Below, one piece after another: positions 31,458 to 41,750 of a DNA stretch of 64,000 nucleotides (position 1 is its first letter; each line of letters begins with the position of its first letter). The position numbers were made by a program, and so were the translations under genes. The DNA is from Kappaphycus alvarezii. Taxonomy: Eukaryota > Rhodophyta > Florideophyceae > Gigartinales > Solieriaceae. Under the pieces are notes generated by a model. That model was not told where the DNA came from. It saw only the letters and a list, made by a program, of their open reading frames with translations, and did no database searches. The stretch is taken from contig NADL03000471.1 of NCBI GenBank assembly GCA_002205965.3, positions 2,790,001 to 2,854,000 on the forward strand, written 5' to 3'.

Positions 31458-32925
31458 GCGGTCTTCCTATGTCGTGCGTTATAAAGTCTCCCTGACGGAC
31501 GACGCCTGGGAACAACATGGCCCCCTATCCGCCTATGTGGTCATGGTGTCTCGATAATTAGCCCCTCATTGCACGTGGCTGTTGCCGCCAACATTCTTGA
31601 CACCGTCCCTGAACGGGGGTGAATTTTTGGGTTATTTTAATGCATTGAAGATGTGGTCGGTTATTTCACGAGGCTAATACGTTACGCGGGATAAGTCGTC
31701 GCTGATGGGTAACACTACAGTAAATGATCTTGCTTACAGAGCCGGCTTAATGCCGGCGATCTGAACGCCGATGCTTCGCCTTTTACTCCACGCTCCGTTC
31801 CGTGGCCCTTCTCGGCAAAAATGCTCGTGGCGTCAGGTGCTTCCTAGTCGAATAAGTAACCGCGCTACTTCTCGATTTTGTGCTCCGCATTCAAGGCAAT
31901 CATTTCGTCACCGACCTAGGCACCTTTGACCCCGCCTTCCTTGCTGTCATGCCCGTCAACCTTAAATCCCATCTAAAGAGGGCCCAGCAAGAGGCCAAGG
32001 GAAAGTTGTTTTCCGCAGATAATCTGTAGACGCGAGTACCCCATCCAAGCTGTCAATCCGCAGAAGCAACCCGTAACCACATACGCGGCCTGGCCTTTCA
32101 TCACAGAGCTGCCGCCGCTTTCCTAATAGCGCTTCCTACCACTGCAATGAATTTGTCCCCTGAGCACTGTAACATCATGCTGCCCAGGCCCCTCTGTCTT
32201 CCAATCTACACAGCCTTGCCATTGAAGTGTCCCCATTGCTAGCAGGATCTCGACCTCCACCGTGCTTATGCCGCTAACTACTGCATCTCGGAGTTCAGGC
32301 TCATTCACCGCCCAAATTCTGCCCTCAACGTGTTTGCGTGGCATGCCTTCCGCGCCGCTGGCCTCGACTACAATTTGAAGTTACGAATCTCGTCCCTTGT
32401 ACGCTCTACTCGCCAACCGGTATCATCGTTGTGCAACCCACTCGTGAACCACAAGCCGGCCTCACGGACCGGCCTTTTGCGAGTGACATCCATGTTCCGT
32501 CCCCGTTCAAGCAGTCTTCCCTCTCGAAATCTGGGAAAGTCGCTGGAGGGGCTGCCGCCCACATGCATCACTTCAAGGTCCAGGACATGCAGCACAGGCT
32601 CTCGAGATTCCTGTTGCCTCCCGCACGTAACCCCTCCTGCGACCCGGTATTCCGATTCCAGCCCCTAGTTTTCAACTCCCTTGGCGCTCCATCTCCGGAT
32701 ACTATATTGTTCAATGAGGAGTTTGTAACCCGCGTCACCAGGATATGCTACACATCGGGCGCTACTGTTCGAACGCGCGTCTGTCTGCGAATCAGTTGCG
32801 CCTTGTGGTCGTCGCTGGCTTTGGCCATCATCTCTCGCATTCCACTGCACTTGGCCGACATGGTCCATTCATTTAGTTCATTAGTGGATAGTCGGTCAGT
32901 CGGTGTACACTCTAGACATTGAATA
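31458..32925 (+). mobile_element. Non-LTR beta-J, resumed 3' part
   Basis: Beyond copia K the beta ORF2 continues. RGLAFHHRAAAAFLIALPTT is at about 32,080-32,140. A finger-like CPHC...DLHRAYAANYC follows, then HRPNSALNVFAWHAFRAAGL (about 32,310-32,365). FASDIHVPSPFKQSSLSK (about 32,480-32,530) parallels VAYDVTVSSPFQESYKSM of beta-E, with the late block FNSLGAPSPDTILFNEEFV (about 32,670-32,730). The segment 31,458-32,000 should hold the thumb region but is poorly readable. No clear 3' tail was seen. Confidence 0.65.
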
Positions 32926-33940
32926 ATTATCATCTCCTTCGTAGAGGACCATTGCAGAGTATGTTTTGGAAGTCCTTCAACTGAATTTAAATTGTCTGTG
33001 TGGGCACTTTCTAAAAGACCAGTGGCGTCATACCCATCTCCGGCAGAGTGGCTCCCGCACCGAAGACAGCAGGGTTCACTTGAAGTATCTTTTGGCCTGA
33101 AGGTAGCATTTTAGGGAGCGTAGTTCCTTCCCCATTACTGTGTCGGTATACCCTTTTTGAGTCCATTGTGGTTGTCTGGAAAACCATGGGATAGATCGGA
33201 TATATCTTCCAAGAGTAAAACACCCAAACGTTCCCCCTTGAAGTATCCCCCTGCAGCAGGTGTGCAGTCCTTCAGATACCACCTGAGACTAATCCATAAG
33301 CTGCCAAGAAGCATGATCAGTTTAGGAGACTAACAACGCAATGCGGTGAGTGATAGCTGAAAAGGGGTCTAAGAAAATCGAAGACAATGCACAGGAACGC
33401 GAAGTTTGGTGCCTATACGGGGCCATCGAACAAGTAGAGTGGCCGCCGATTCTACATGCTCTCGAGGATTTGGATCCTATCATGGAGGGCGATCTCGGTC
33501 GCAACCCGACCGACATTCGTGGCCCTCACACACGGAGTGGGTTTTGAATGGGCAACCACGGGTGATGGCGGAGACGAGAACAACTGCGGTCGCGGCGAGC
33601 GTTCCCTGGGTTTCCTGAGGAATACTTGCAGACTGTCTATCGGTCACGAGGGTAACGAAGAATGTCCCCAACTCGCATTGAACACCAGCAGTGCAAATAC
33701 CACAGGAGAGGGCGTTGCGAACGGAGAGAGCTATGGTAATGGAGGCTGCCGAAACCAGAGCGAAACTAGAGGGACCCTCTGATTTCGGCAAGGATCTGCA
33801 GCGTGCTCGCTGAAGATATCCGCTGGGTTACGGAACTCGCGGAAAGCAAAGAGCTCCTGTGAAATTTGGAATCACCCGAAACTTGGGTGACACAAGCAGC
33901 GGGTATCTGAAACAGGGGAAGGGTTTTAAAATGACCTTTG
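32926..33940. other. Unassigned stretch between beta-J and beta-M
   Basis: Open frames of about 100 codons exist on both strands near 33,350-33,790. None matches ORF1, RT or endonuclease blocks of the neighbours or any family I know. It may be a further decayed element. Confidence 0.35.
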
Positions 33941-33983
33941 TAAAAAAGGCCTCGGGTGGACCAACCGGCACACAGCAGTTGTA

Positions 33984-34012
33984 CACTCCCCGAAAAATGA
34001 TAGGACCAAGCA
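33984..34012 (+). repeat. Left terminal inverted repeat of the Tc1 element
   Basis: CACTCCCCGAAAAATGATAG begins directly after the TA and runs into the outer GGACCAAG direct-repeat motif. Confidence 0.8.
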
Positions 34013-34183
34013 CCTCGTATACCGCATCACAAAAACTACTTCGCGCAGCTTATAATAAAACTTGAGGACTTTTTAGTACTACCAATAACATTTCAAACTA
34101 CGCCAAAAAAAGGAAACTTGTCGACACCTCGCAGCATGTAGTTACCCCTTCTTCTTGGTCACCAAATTTTTTCGCACGAAACA

Positions 34184-34199
34184 AAAATAGGACCAAGAC
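34184..34199 (+). repeat. Inner direct repeat, left end of Tc1
   Basis: AAAATAGGACCAAGAC repeats the outer left motif about 187 bases inward. Such inner copies are transposase-binding sites in IR/DR Tc1 elements. Confidence 0.6.
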
Positions 34200-34319
34200 A
34201 TAAAAATGCTAACAGCAGATTGATACAATATAAAAACACGATCTTCTAAAAACCAACCGATAGAATCAGTAGGCTCCTCACTATGCCACCCTTTGCCAAC
34301 ATCCACCTCTCTTCAAATA

Positions 34320-35322
34320 TGGGCAGATCTACTCCTCTCACTAAAAAACAAAAAGAAAGAATTTTGGCACTTTTCATCAAATTACACCAGAACGAAAGAT
34401 TGCGCAGTTTATTGGAAAATCTAAGACAGCTGTACACAACTTTATTGCAGACTAATGAGTGAAAAAAGCTTTAAAAAGCTCGACATTCCGAAGGAGATAT
34501 CCAACACTCAGCTGCGAGCTTTATTTAAGCATGCATCTACTGGAAATTACACTGCAAGAGAGCTACAAAACAGTCTCATTTTATCCGTTTCTGTTCGCCA
34601 CATACAGCAGCTGCTATCTGGAAGATATTTGGTTTAAAAGAAGAAAAAAACCGTTCTTTCCATGACTGTGGAGCATAAAAAATTATTTTATGATTGGGCC
34701 AATGATAATGTTACTTGGGGCATCTCATATTGGAAGGATGTTATATTTAGCGATGAGAAGAAGTTCAATTTAGATGGCCCTGATGGATTTGCCTTCTATT
34801 GGCACGATTTGCGTAAAGAACCGCAATTTTTTTCTATATGTCGGCAAGGAGGATCATTTGTCATGGTTTGGGCTGCTATTTCATACTATGGGATGTCTAG
34901 TATCGTGTTTATTAATGAGAAGCAAGATTTCAAACTGTTCTGTAACGTTCTGGAAGAAGATTGTTTACCGTTTGCTGACAAATACGTTGGTGATACATTT
35001 TTTTCAGCAGGACAATGCAGTCACGCGTAGAAGTATTTACACAAAGCATTGGTTAGAAGGCAATGATGTCTATACTTTACCTTGGTCTGAAAAATCTCTT
35101 GATTTGAATCCTATAGAGAGCATGTGGGGGACTTTGGCCCGCGAAGTTTATCGAAATCAGCGCCAATTTGCATGCGTCGCTGACTTGGAAGAATGCATTA
35201 TTGATTACTGGCATCGTATCAATAGAAGTGTCGTTAAGGGCCTTTTCAAGTCTATGCCTAATGGCTGTATAGAAGTGATTGAACGCAAGGGTAACTTTAC
35301 TCACTACTTCCTTTTTAAGTGA
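34320..35322 (+). pseudogene. Tc1-type transposase (DD34E), broken
   Basis: A cut-and-paste transposase relic. The N-terminus (MGRSTPLTKKQKERILAL) leads into a helix-turn-helix (ERKIAQFIGKSKTAVHNFI) after a frameshift near 34,380. A second HTH-like part (TARELQNSLILSVSVRHIQQ) is at about 34,550-34,610. The catalytic core has VIFSDEKKFNLDGPDG (first Asp, about 34,741-34,788), FFQQDNAV (second Asp, after a frameshift near 34,998) and SLDLNPIESMWGTLAREVY (Glu, about 35,095-35,150). There are 34 residues between the second Asp and Glu. Stops at about 34,453 (TAA TGA) and 34,636 further break the frame. The end is at 35,320-35,322. Confidence 0.88.
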
Positions 35323-35373
35323 GAGTATAGTATATTGAATGTTTTGTTCCTCTAATTGTTTCGCCTGAAATAA

Positions 35374-35386
35374 TGGTCCTATTGTT
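35374..35386 (-). repeat. Inner direct repeat, right end of Tc1
   Basis: TGGTCCTATTGTT is the inverse of the AATAGGACCA motif at the left end, about 170 bases inside the right terminus. Confidence 0.6.
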
Positions 35387-35529
35387 CTTTTATTCTAATT
35401 AGTTGAAAATGCACTTTATTTTCAGCCCGATACATATAAAAATGTTTATTATATTAGTCATACTTCACATTTATGGCAGCATACTATTGTACTAAAGTAT
35501 GTGTTTCAAAGAATTACTAATTTGGATGC

Positions 35530-35556
35530 TGGTACTACCTTTTTTTTCGGGGAGCG
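35530..35556 (-). repeat. Right terminal inverted repeat of the Tc1 element
   Basis: On the reverse strand it reads CGCTCCCCGAAAAAAAAGG then TAGTACC, matching the left end with a few changes. It is followed by TA. Confidence 0.8.
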
Positions 35557-36198
35557 TAAGAGCACTTAGGCAAGAGGTGTTCAAGGCAGCAGGTGTCGGC
35601 GTCCAATGCGAGGTCACGTACCTATTCCATGGACTGAATACGCGACCCGCTGATATTCTGGTGCACCCGCGGTTCGACGCATCGAACTCCCCGTCCCCTC
35701 TCCCGGTGGCCTACGACATCACTGTATCCTCGCGGTTCCATGAGTGCTGTATGTCAAGGGGAGCAACAGAAGCGCAAGCTGTTGCCAACGCAGCAGAGAA
35801 GCGGAAGAAGAGGGACCTAGCCACGAGAGTGGCTGCCATTCTTGGCGAGGTCCTGCCCGGTCGTTCAAGATTAGGATGGGATCTTGTGCCGCTGGATTTT
35901 GACTTGCTAGGATCACCTTCTGAGACAACACCGAAGGTCGTAGAGAACTACGCGGCAGCTGTCGCGTCTCGCAGCGACTTTTCTGCGGGGGAAGTGAGGA
36001 TTCGCCTGTAGCAGAAACTCAGCCACGCTATTTGGTCCACATTTGCGGCGTCTGTAATTTGTCGTACCCCGCAACACGCAGAATTTAGTCACCATATTCA
36101 AAATTAATTTTGTTTCGACTTCACTGTGTAGCACATACAAATTAAAGTGATAAGTACATTTCTGGACAATTTAAAAAATGAGCTACGTAAATATTTAT

Positions 36199-36360
36199 GC
36201 GTCTTGTACACGTATTTTTGCGGGTGAAGATGTTTACAGGAGTAGCGAGCCAAGAGCTGAGCGTCCCAGGATCCGGGGGTGTGGGGACGGTATATTTTTT
36301 AACCGATCCAACACCGCCCCCACCGGCCGACCTAGTTCAGCATGTCTATTTATCTCTGAC
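36199..36360 (+). repeat. Left direct terminal repeat of element Q
   Basis: It shares long blocks with 40,347-40,503: TGCGGGTGAAGAT, AGTAGCGAGCCAA, TTTAACCGATCCAACAC, GACCT(A/T)GTTCAGCATGT. Divergence is substantial (roughly one in eight by eye), so the element is old. Confidence 0.8.
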
Positions 36361-36432
36361 GAGAGAAATTAGCCTTGTGAAAGCCGGGCTGTGGCATGTT
36401 CTATTGGATACGCACAAAGTATCCTCGACGCA

Positions 36433-37090
36433 ATGGCTGACTTTCAAGAAAACGTTGGGCCAGAGAGGGAGGCCGCTGGAGGAGGCGACGGCGGGGGTAG
36501 TGGAAACGCCGCCGATCTGCTCCGTGCTGCCTGGGTGGCGCTCAAACCGAATCGGAGCGATTATGGGGAGGTGTTCCAGGAACTGACCGCCTCGAAGTTG
36601 ATTGGGGAGGGTACTGCGTTCGACAGTGGGGCCTTCGTACCAGTGACGCGTGTGGGGCACCTTAAACCCCCGTCGGATGCATTCCTCTCCGACCTCAAGA
36701 TTACGGACCAACGATCCGCTAAGGAATGAAAATATACGAACACGGCAGGTGTTTGGTTGGAGTTGGGATTGATGTCGTTGCAGGTGGCAAGGACCGAACC
36801 GGAAGGAGTGGCAGGAATGGGGAGGAAACTGGAGTTGGCGGAGAGAGCAACGAAGGCATCGTTGGAGGTAATGTCCATTAGAGCTCAGTACTTCACGACA
36901 TCACAGAGAAAGGTTGGAAGCGGCGAGGCAGATGTCTTTCTTGGTCGAGCAAGGCCATGACGCGGTCTTTCGGAGTCGTAAAGGACAGCGCGGGAGGCAC
37001 TGACGACGAAGGTGGAGGTCGAGGTCGCGAAGCAGTTGGCTAAAGCGAGAGTGGAAAGGGCTAGGGGAGGGAACAGTAAGGGAGCTCCAG
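36433..37090 (+). pseudogene. Gag-like ORF1 of element Q
   Basis: The ATG at 36,433 opens MADFQENVGPEREAAGGGDG. The frame reads NAADLLRAAWVALKPNRSDY and LIGEGTAFDSGAFVPVTRVG up to a TGA at 36,727-36,729. It continues in the same frame after that stop (LELAERATKASLEVMSIRAQ) to a second TGA at about 36,958. Downstream coding is unclear. Its place before the RT suggests the structural protein. No zinc knuckle is seen, and no sequence similarity to the A/P Gag is obvious. Confidence 0.45.
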
Positions 37091-37293
37091 CGTCAACCGT
37101 CGATGATGAGTGATGTCGAAGGGCGCTGGGAAGGGATGACATGTTGTGACGACTACGGGGGAAAAGTCGTCATGGCGGGGGACGGCGTCAAGGGCGGAGG
37201 CATGGGGCTCGGTATTGGAGGCGTCGGAGTTCGTAGTGTGGGCCGTTCGGTATGGTATAAGGCACGTTCCAATGGTGCCTTGTTTCGGAGGGC

Positions 37294-38971
37294 TTGGTAA
37301 TGGGAGAGATACCCCAGACTAGACAGGACAAGGAGTTTGCGGGAGAAGAGTTGAGGAATTGGGTACGCGCGGGTATCTTCGAGGAGATTGGGAAGGAGGA
37401 GGTGGATGTAGTAGAATGGACTGGAAGGTCCACGTACCAGGTGGGGGTTTTAGAAGCGAGGCTTCTTCGGGGCACCAGTCTAGCTGGGCTAGACAGCTAG
37501 GAAAGAAGCAGGGTAGGGCGACCGTAGGTCGCGCTCGAAAAAGACTAGGAGGACGCCCTAGGATCCTCCAGGTGGGCCAGGAGTGGGTATATGAGAAGGA
37601 AAAAGGGGAGAAAAGGAGAAAGGATGAGGGAGACGGTTAGTTAGGGTAGGCGATCCTACTCCAGGAAACGCCCGAAAGGGTTAGTAAAATGTGACTACTC
37701 CGGTCACTTTGTCTACTACGGACACGAGTAGCGCCGCCTACTCCGGAAGTACGCTAATTGGTCTAGCTTTAGTGATCCCGTGCATCGCTAGGCTTGCCGG
37801 TCACTCAACTAGGCAAAACCTAGACAAACTACACCGGACTGCTTCGGTCTCGGTGGTGCTGGTCAGGGAATTTTGGGGATGGAAGTTGGTCTATTGGTTC
37901 GATGGTTTACTGGTAGGGATCCTAAGGCTGACGGCCCTAAGTATGTAGTAACGGTTCCACCTACTGTGGCACTGTCAGCTAATTAGTCCTACAGTAATTT
38001 CTAAAATAAAGGGATAATTAAGTGAATAATTGCAATTGCCTTGGCCCTACACGTGGCCCTAAAACTAGGCAATCACACGTGGCACTACAGATGTGCCCTG
38101 GGTAGGACAGCCTGTCCGTACTGTGGTGAGAACAGTATGCGCGCGCGAAAATAAAAGGCCAGGTTCCCACAGTGGATCGGATCGTAAGGGATGAGAAGAT
38201 GGTTTCGCCATCGTTCGTGGCGTGGCAAGGGGGGAGAAGGAGAGGAAGGCAAGGTATATGATCAACTTCAACATCCAAAGAAAGCGTTGGCCGAAGGGAA
38301 TGGTGAGGCTGGAAACTGTACAGTCGTTTTGCGGTGGAAGTGGAGAAGGGGGATGTGATGATGTCTTGGGATTTCAAGAGCGGTCACCGACACTTTTATC
38401 TCCATCTGGATATCCGCTACTTCTTCCGTTTCGGATACAATGAGCACTATTACCGGTGCATTGCGTTGCCGTTCGTTTGGGGCCGGTTGGGTAATGGTTT
38501 TGCAAAATTCTACGGCCGCCGAAGAGGTACTTGAGCGAGAGGTTGGGGTACCGTGTACTGCCGTATATAGAAAACTTTCTGTTGGCAACGTCTTCGCACG
38601 GCTGGGTGGCTACAGAAGAGGACTACCGAGAGGCTGAAAAAGTGCTGGACAGACTGTTCGGAGAGTGGGGGTTGGTGAGACACCAAGAGAAAGTAGTGTG
38701 GGGAGGGTCGAGTCGTATCGAGCACTTGGGTGTCCTCATCGACACAAAAGAGGTACGGGTGTACGCCACGGATCGGAAGTTGGCGCAGTTACGGAAGCTG
38801 GCAAAAAGGATCATTGCGTTGGCACAACGGAACAGGAGATTGGTGCCACTGGCGATGCTGCGAAGCTTTTGTGGAATACGCGTGTCCCTTTCGCTCGCCC
38901 TACCGATGGCATGTTTCTACACGCGCTCGCTCTACTTCAATATGTCTTTGTTGGAGCGGCGGTTTGCGTGA
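37294..38971 (+). pseudogene. Reverse transcriptase of element Q, split by an insertion
   Basis: The N-terminal RT part reads FAGEELRNWVRAGIFEEIG and STYQVGVL (37,330-37,452), then is interrupted. It resumes with SPSFVAWQGGRRRGRQG-type sequence at about 38,205 and FNIQRKRWPKGMVRLETV (38,266-38,320). After a frame change come GDVMMSWDFKSGHRHFYLHL (catalytic Asp) and HYYRCIALPF. The active site YMDDF is degraded to LPYIENFLLATS (38,551-38,590; IEN for MDD). The post-RT region reads RIEHLGVLIDTKEVRVYATD, LKLAKRIIALAQRNRR-like sequence and LALPMACFYTRSLY, ending at 38,971. RNase H is largely deleted; a WPAKPWFARLRGM block (39,148-39,186) marks its far end. Confidence 0.7.
37460..38180. other. Foreign ~0.7-kb non-coding insertion within the element Q RT
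   Basis: Between two parts of the same RT domain, about 700 bases show no RT peptide in any frame. Near the left border is a self-complementary stretch (CTAGCTGGGCTAGACAGCTAG, split as CTAGCTG...CAGCTAG, about 37,481-37,501). Further in are repeated CCGGTCACT and ACACGTGGC words. No terminal repeats or target duplication could be fixed. It may be a non-autonomous element. Confidence 0.45.
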
Positions 38972-39448
38972 AGCGATGCGACGCGCTGTAACGGAAGTGG
39001 GATCCGAGGGACGTACAAGCGACATAGGAGGAGTTCAGGTCGATACAAGAGGAGTACGAGATGGAGGAGGTCGTGTTCCGAACACAGCCGCTAGGGAGAA
39101 AGATCGGATAAGAAGGGGAAGTTGAGGTGATCTTGGCGCCGAGATGGCCTGCGAAACCCTGGTTTGCGAGATTACGTGGAATGAACTCAAGCATGTTCGC
39201 TTTGGGGAAAGGGCGAGAGATGTATTTCAGCGGTCATCTGGTCAACGAGGGCTGAGGTTTGATGGTGGTGGAGATAGATTACGGTCCGAGTGGGAGGAGG
39301 GGATAAGGGCGGTGGTTCTATCGAGAAAGGGAGCAGGAGCCGGAAAGGGAGGAGATGCAGGGGCGGGGAGGAGGCAGCGTCTCTGTTGGCCAAATTTGGA
39401 TAGGAAGAATCGACATGGCGGAATTGGACGAGTTAGTTGAACAAATAG

Positions 39449-40255
39449 TTGAGTATTTGTGATGAAGAGGGTCATACCGCCATGCCAGCTGGGGAGGGGG
39501 ATGTGCTTGCATACATAAGGTACCTGTCACTGAAGAAGGGGGTGGGCCCACAGTCGGCTCGCCAATATGTGTCGGCGATATCCAGGTACCATGAAGATGC
39601 GGGCTATCCGTCACCAACGAGGACGCCTCTTGTCTCCCACTTTTTGACTGCGTATGAGAAAAGGGTGGATTAGGAAGGTCGTGATCGTGAATCTAGGGTC
39701 GGGGTGCCTGCGCGGACATTGTCGGGATTCGTCCAATTGGGGCCGGGCACTGGTACTGCAGAGCAGGCTGGGTATTGTGTGATGGTGCTATTCGCGTACT
39801 TATTCCAGTGCCGGTCAGCGATAGTCTCCCATATAGCTCCTGGCCATGTCACGGTCACGCAGGGAGGGTAATTTGAGCCGCTTTAACGCACCGCAAAAGA
39901 AAGCTCACAAGTCGCCTTCTCGTCTTGACGTATCACAGCAATCCGGAGTGGCTGGGCGCGGTCCGGGGCCCCCGAAGGACGTGCTGATGAAGTGGATATG
40001 TGTGCGGTCAGCGAGTGAGGGTTGCCTCAACTTTTCTGCAGCAGAGGGGCTCGGCACGGCTAAGTTGGAGAACGCATTGACACGGGTCGTAGCCGAACTG
40101 GAGTTGGAGCCACCGCAAGGGTGATACTTTGGGACACACCGTTTGAGGATTGGGAGTTTTATTGAGTTGGTTAATCTCCAGTTTTCGCGACCGTGGATAA
40201 TGCATTGAATGGATTGGGCCTCAGGGTCGATGTTCCAGGTTTATTTTTACAGCAC
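39449..40255 (+). pseudogene. Tyrosine recombinase of element Q
   Basis: This would integrate the circular cDNA of a YR retroelement by site-specific recombination. The SAM-like core-binding domain is open at 39,449-39,673 (GDVLAYIRYLSLKKGVGPQS, RQYVSAISRYHEDAG) and ends in a TAG. The same frame continues with FVQLGPGTGTAEQAGYCVMV and FQCRSAIVSHI, whose Arg (39,812-39,814) is the first catalytic residue. After a frameshift near 39,870, DVLMKWICVRSAS and AAEGLGTAKLENAL lead to GTHRLRIGSFIELVNLQFSR with the His-x-x-Arg pair (40,137-40,148). After a TGA comes MDWASGSMFQVYFY, whose Tyr (40,242-40,244) is the likely nucleophile. R, H, R and Y all survive, while stops break the frame. Confidence 0.78.
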
Positions 40256-40346
40256 TATCACCATGTCTGCGGTTTCCTCGTATTTCTTCGTGAACCTCCC
40301 AAGAGGGGGATGAAGCGCATCTCCGGGTTGAGTTTGGTGTCTCTTC

Positions 40347-40503
40347 GCGTCGTGTGTACACGTGTGTATGCGGGTGAAGATATTTAGAAGAGTAGCGAGC
40401 CAATAGCCGAGCGTCCTGGGGTCCGGGTCCGGTGGCGGTACAGTATTTAACCGATCCAACACTGCCCCCGCCGGGCGACCTTGTTCAGCATGTATACTTC
40501 TCT
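40347..40503 (+). repeat. Right direct terminal repeat of element Q
   Basis: Partner of 36,199-36,360 in the same orientation. It starts about 100 bases after the recombinase tyrosine codon. Confidence 0.8.
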
Positions 40504-41750
40504 CCCACTCACCCTCCCGTGCGGGCCACTTCAGCATGCCTTTCACTGGTGGTGGTTCTAAGGTCCTGTCACTACGAGTACTTTAGGTGTGCATTAGTTT
40601 TTGGTTGCAACCTTAATGCGGGTGTCCATGCGATTGAGGTAAATCAACATAAATCTTCATTACTTTATAACCCTCCTTTAAATAATGTCGAACTTATTCA
40701 CTGTAAGCGGAACCCATGCACATTTCCAATGCATTTAACTCGTTCACACCCTTTCATTCTTCACGCCCATTTGCTAATTGTTTACTCCTGAGTACTTAAA
40801 TACCAACCACAAACTGTGCTGTGGAACTTTACATCATCATCGTTGTACCAAGTACACGGCTAGTGTTTTGTACGACTATCGTCAATAAACAACGCCCTGT
40901 CTCGGGTCCTGTTTGATAAGTTCAGTTGACGCACCTGACACGAAGGTTCGCACTCGGACAATCAGGCCGTTCCGGTACAACGTAATCGGTAGTTTTGGAC
41001 AACAAATAAGCCCTTTAGAACTCCAGTACAGTACAGTATACTGTGTGGTAAATCTTTAAAAGTTGTACTGTACTGTATTGTATAGTACAGTATGGCACAG
41101 AAGCGTGCGGAGGGTAGTCAAAAATTAACTACGAATGCGGGCGACGGGTGGAAACCTATTGCGCTATACTGTACAGCATTTATGAAGAACAATCATTGCG
41201 TCGCGTCCCCTCCCCGCATCGTGTGCAGTCCCGAGTAGATACTGAAGAGAGAGAGAAGGATCTTTACTCGTTGCTGACCTTGAGCGTGCACCGACTGACC
41301 GACTATTCAGATAAGGAATAACTGGATGGACCAAAGCGGTCACGTGCATTAAACCTCCTTTTCCGAATAGACCAATTCCCCTGCTTCCTCACGGACCCCC
41401 TCTTTCGGAGCCGCAGAAGGCGCCTCATCCTTCGCTGCATTATTCATTGGTTCCCTCGGAACTCATCCCGCTCCACAGTTGTTCGGCCGGTTCCGGACCG
41501 CGCGTCGACCCTCCTGAGCACACTCCACCACCTAAGCCGCCCGGTGGTATCTCCCTCCATGTTCTCTCTCCTCCACGACACCCTCAAGTATGCTTTTTAC
41601 CCCGATGCATGATCCCTGATTCTAGGATAGGACCCGCCACGAAGACGATACAGCCTGAATTATCTGCCACAGTGTAGGACAAATATGTCCTTTCACTATA
41701 GAACTCTGGTCTGTGGGCTCTCTGTGGTGTTCATAGCCCATGATGGCTCT
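40504..41750. other. Unassigned spacer with GTACT repeats
   Basis: No gene supported. It contains the GTACTG repeat pair (41,023-41,094). A Pro-rich open frame on the plus strand (41,447-41,677) has no recognisable family. Confidence 0.45.
41023..41094. repeat. Inverted pair of GTACTG-type runs
   Basis: CCAGTACAGTACAGTATACTG (split: CCAGTACAGT then ACAGTATACTG) is followed 25 bases later by GTACTGTACTGTATTG, its approximate inverse, giving a potential hairpin of about 70 bases. The same words occur at 8,808-9,001. Confidence 0.7.

Larger units (their letters stand above)
33984..35556 (+). mobile_element. Tc1/mariner element (IR/DR type), inserted at TA in beta-M
   Basis: A 1,573-bp element flanked by TA on each side (33,982-33,983 and 35,557-35,558), the Tc1/mariner target duplication. 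Outer ends are inverted: CACTCCCCGAAAAA at the left and CGCTCCCCGAAAAA (reverse strand) at the right. Each end also has an inner motif: ATAGGACCAAG at about 34,000 and 34,187 on the left, and its inverse near 35,374-35,386 and, degraded, at 35,530-35,539 on the right. That gives two repeats per end about 160-190 bases apart, as in IR/DR elements. Removing the element and one TA restores beta coding order. Confidence 0.9.
33941..36115 (+). mobile_element. Non-LTR beta-M, 3'-end fragment split by Tc1
   Basis: The left part (to 33,983) reads GLGWTNRHTAVV in frame, the beta-E sequence at about 14,977-15,012. After the Tc1 element (from 35,557) it continues with ELFKAAGVSVQ-like peptide: EVFKAAGVGVQCEVTYLFHG, then NTRPADILVHPRFD and VAYDITVSSRFHECC. 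GRSRLGWDLVPLDFDLLGSP and VENYAAAVASRSDF follow, ending at TAG 36,009-36,011. The 3' tail matches beta-E to about 36,110. Here the nuclease-like core reads RPADILV...YDITV, with the D before I kept where E has N (RPANILV). Confidence 0.75.
36199..40503 (+). mobile_element. Tyrosine-recombinase retroelement Q (DIRS/Ngaro/PAT-like)
   Basis: A 4.3-kb plus-strand element with direct repeats at both ends (36,199-36,360 and 40,347-40,503), a gag-like frame, a DIRS-type RT, a remnant after RNase H, and a tyrosine recombinase. Direct rather than inverted terminal repeats point towards the Ngaro/PAT side of the group, although only one repeat pair was found. The RT contains a ~0.7-kb foreign insertion, and most of RNase H is missing. 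All frames are interrupted. Confidence 0.75.
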
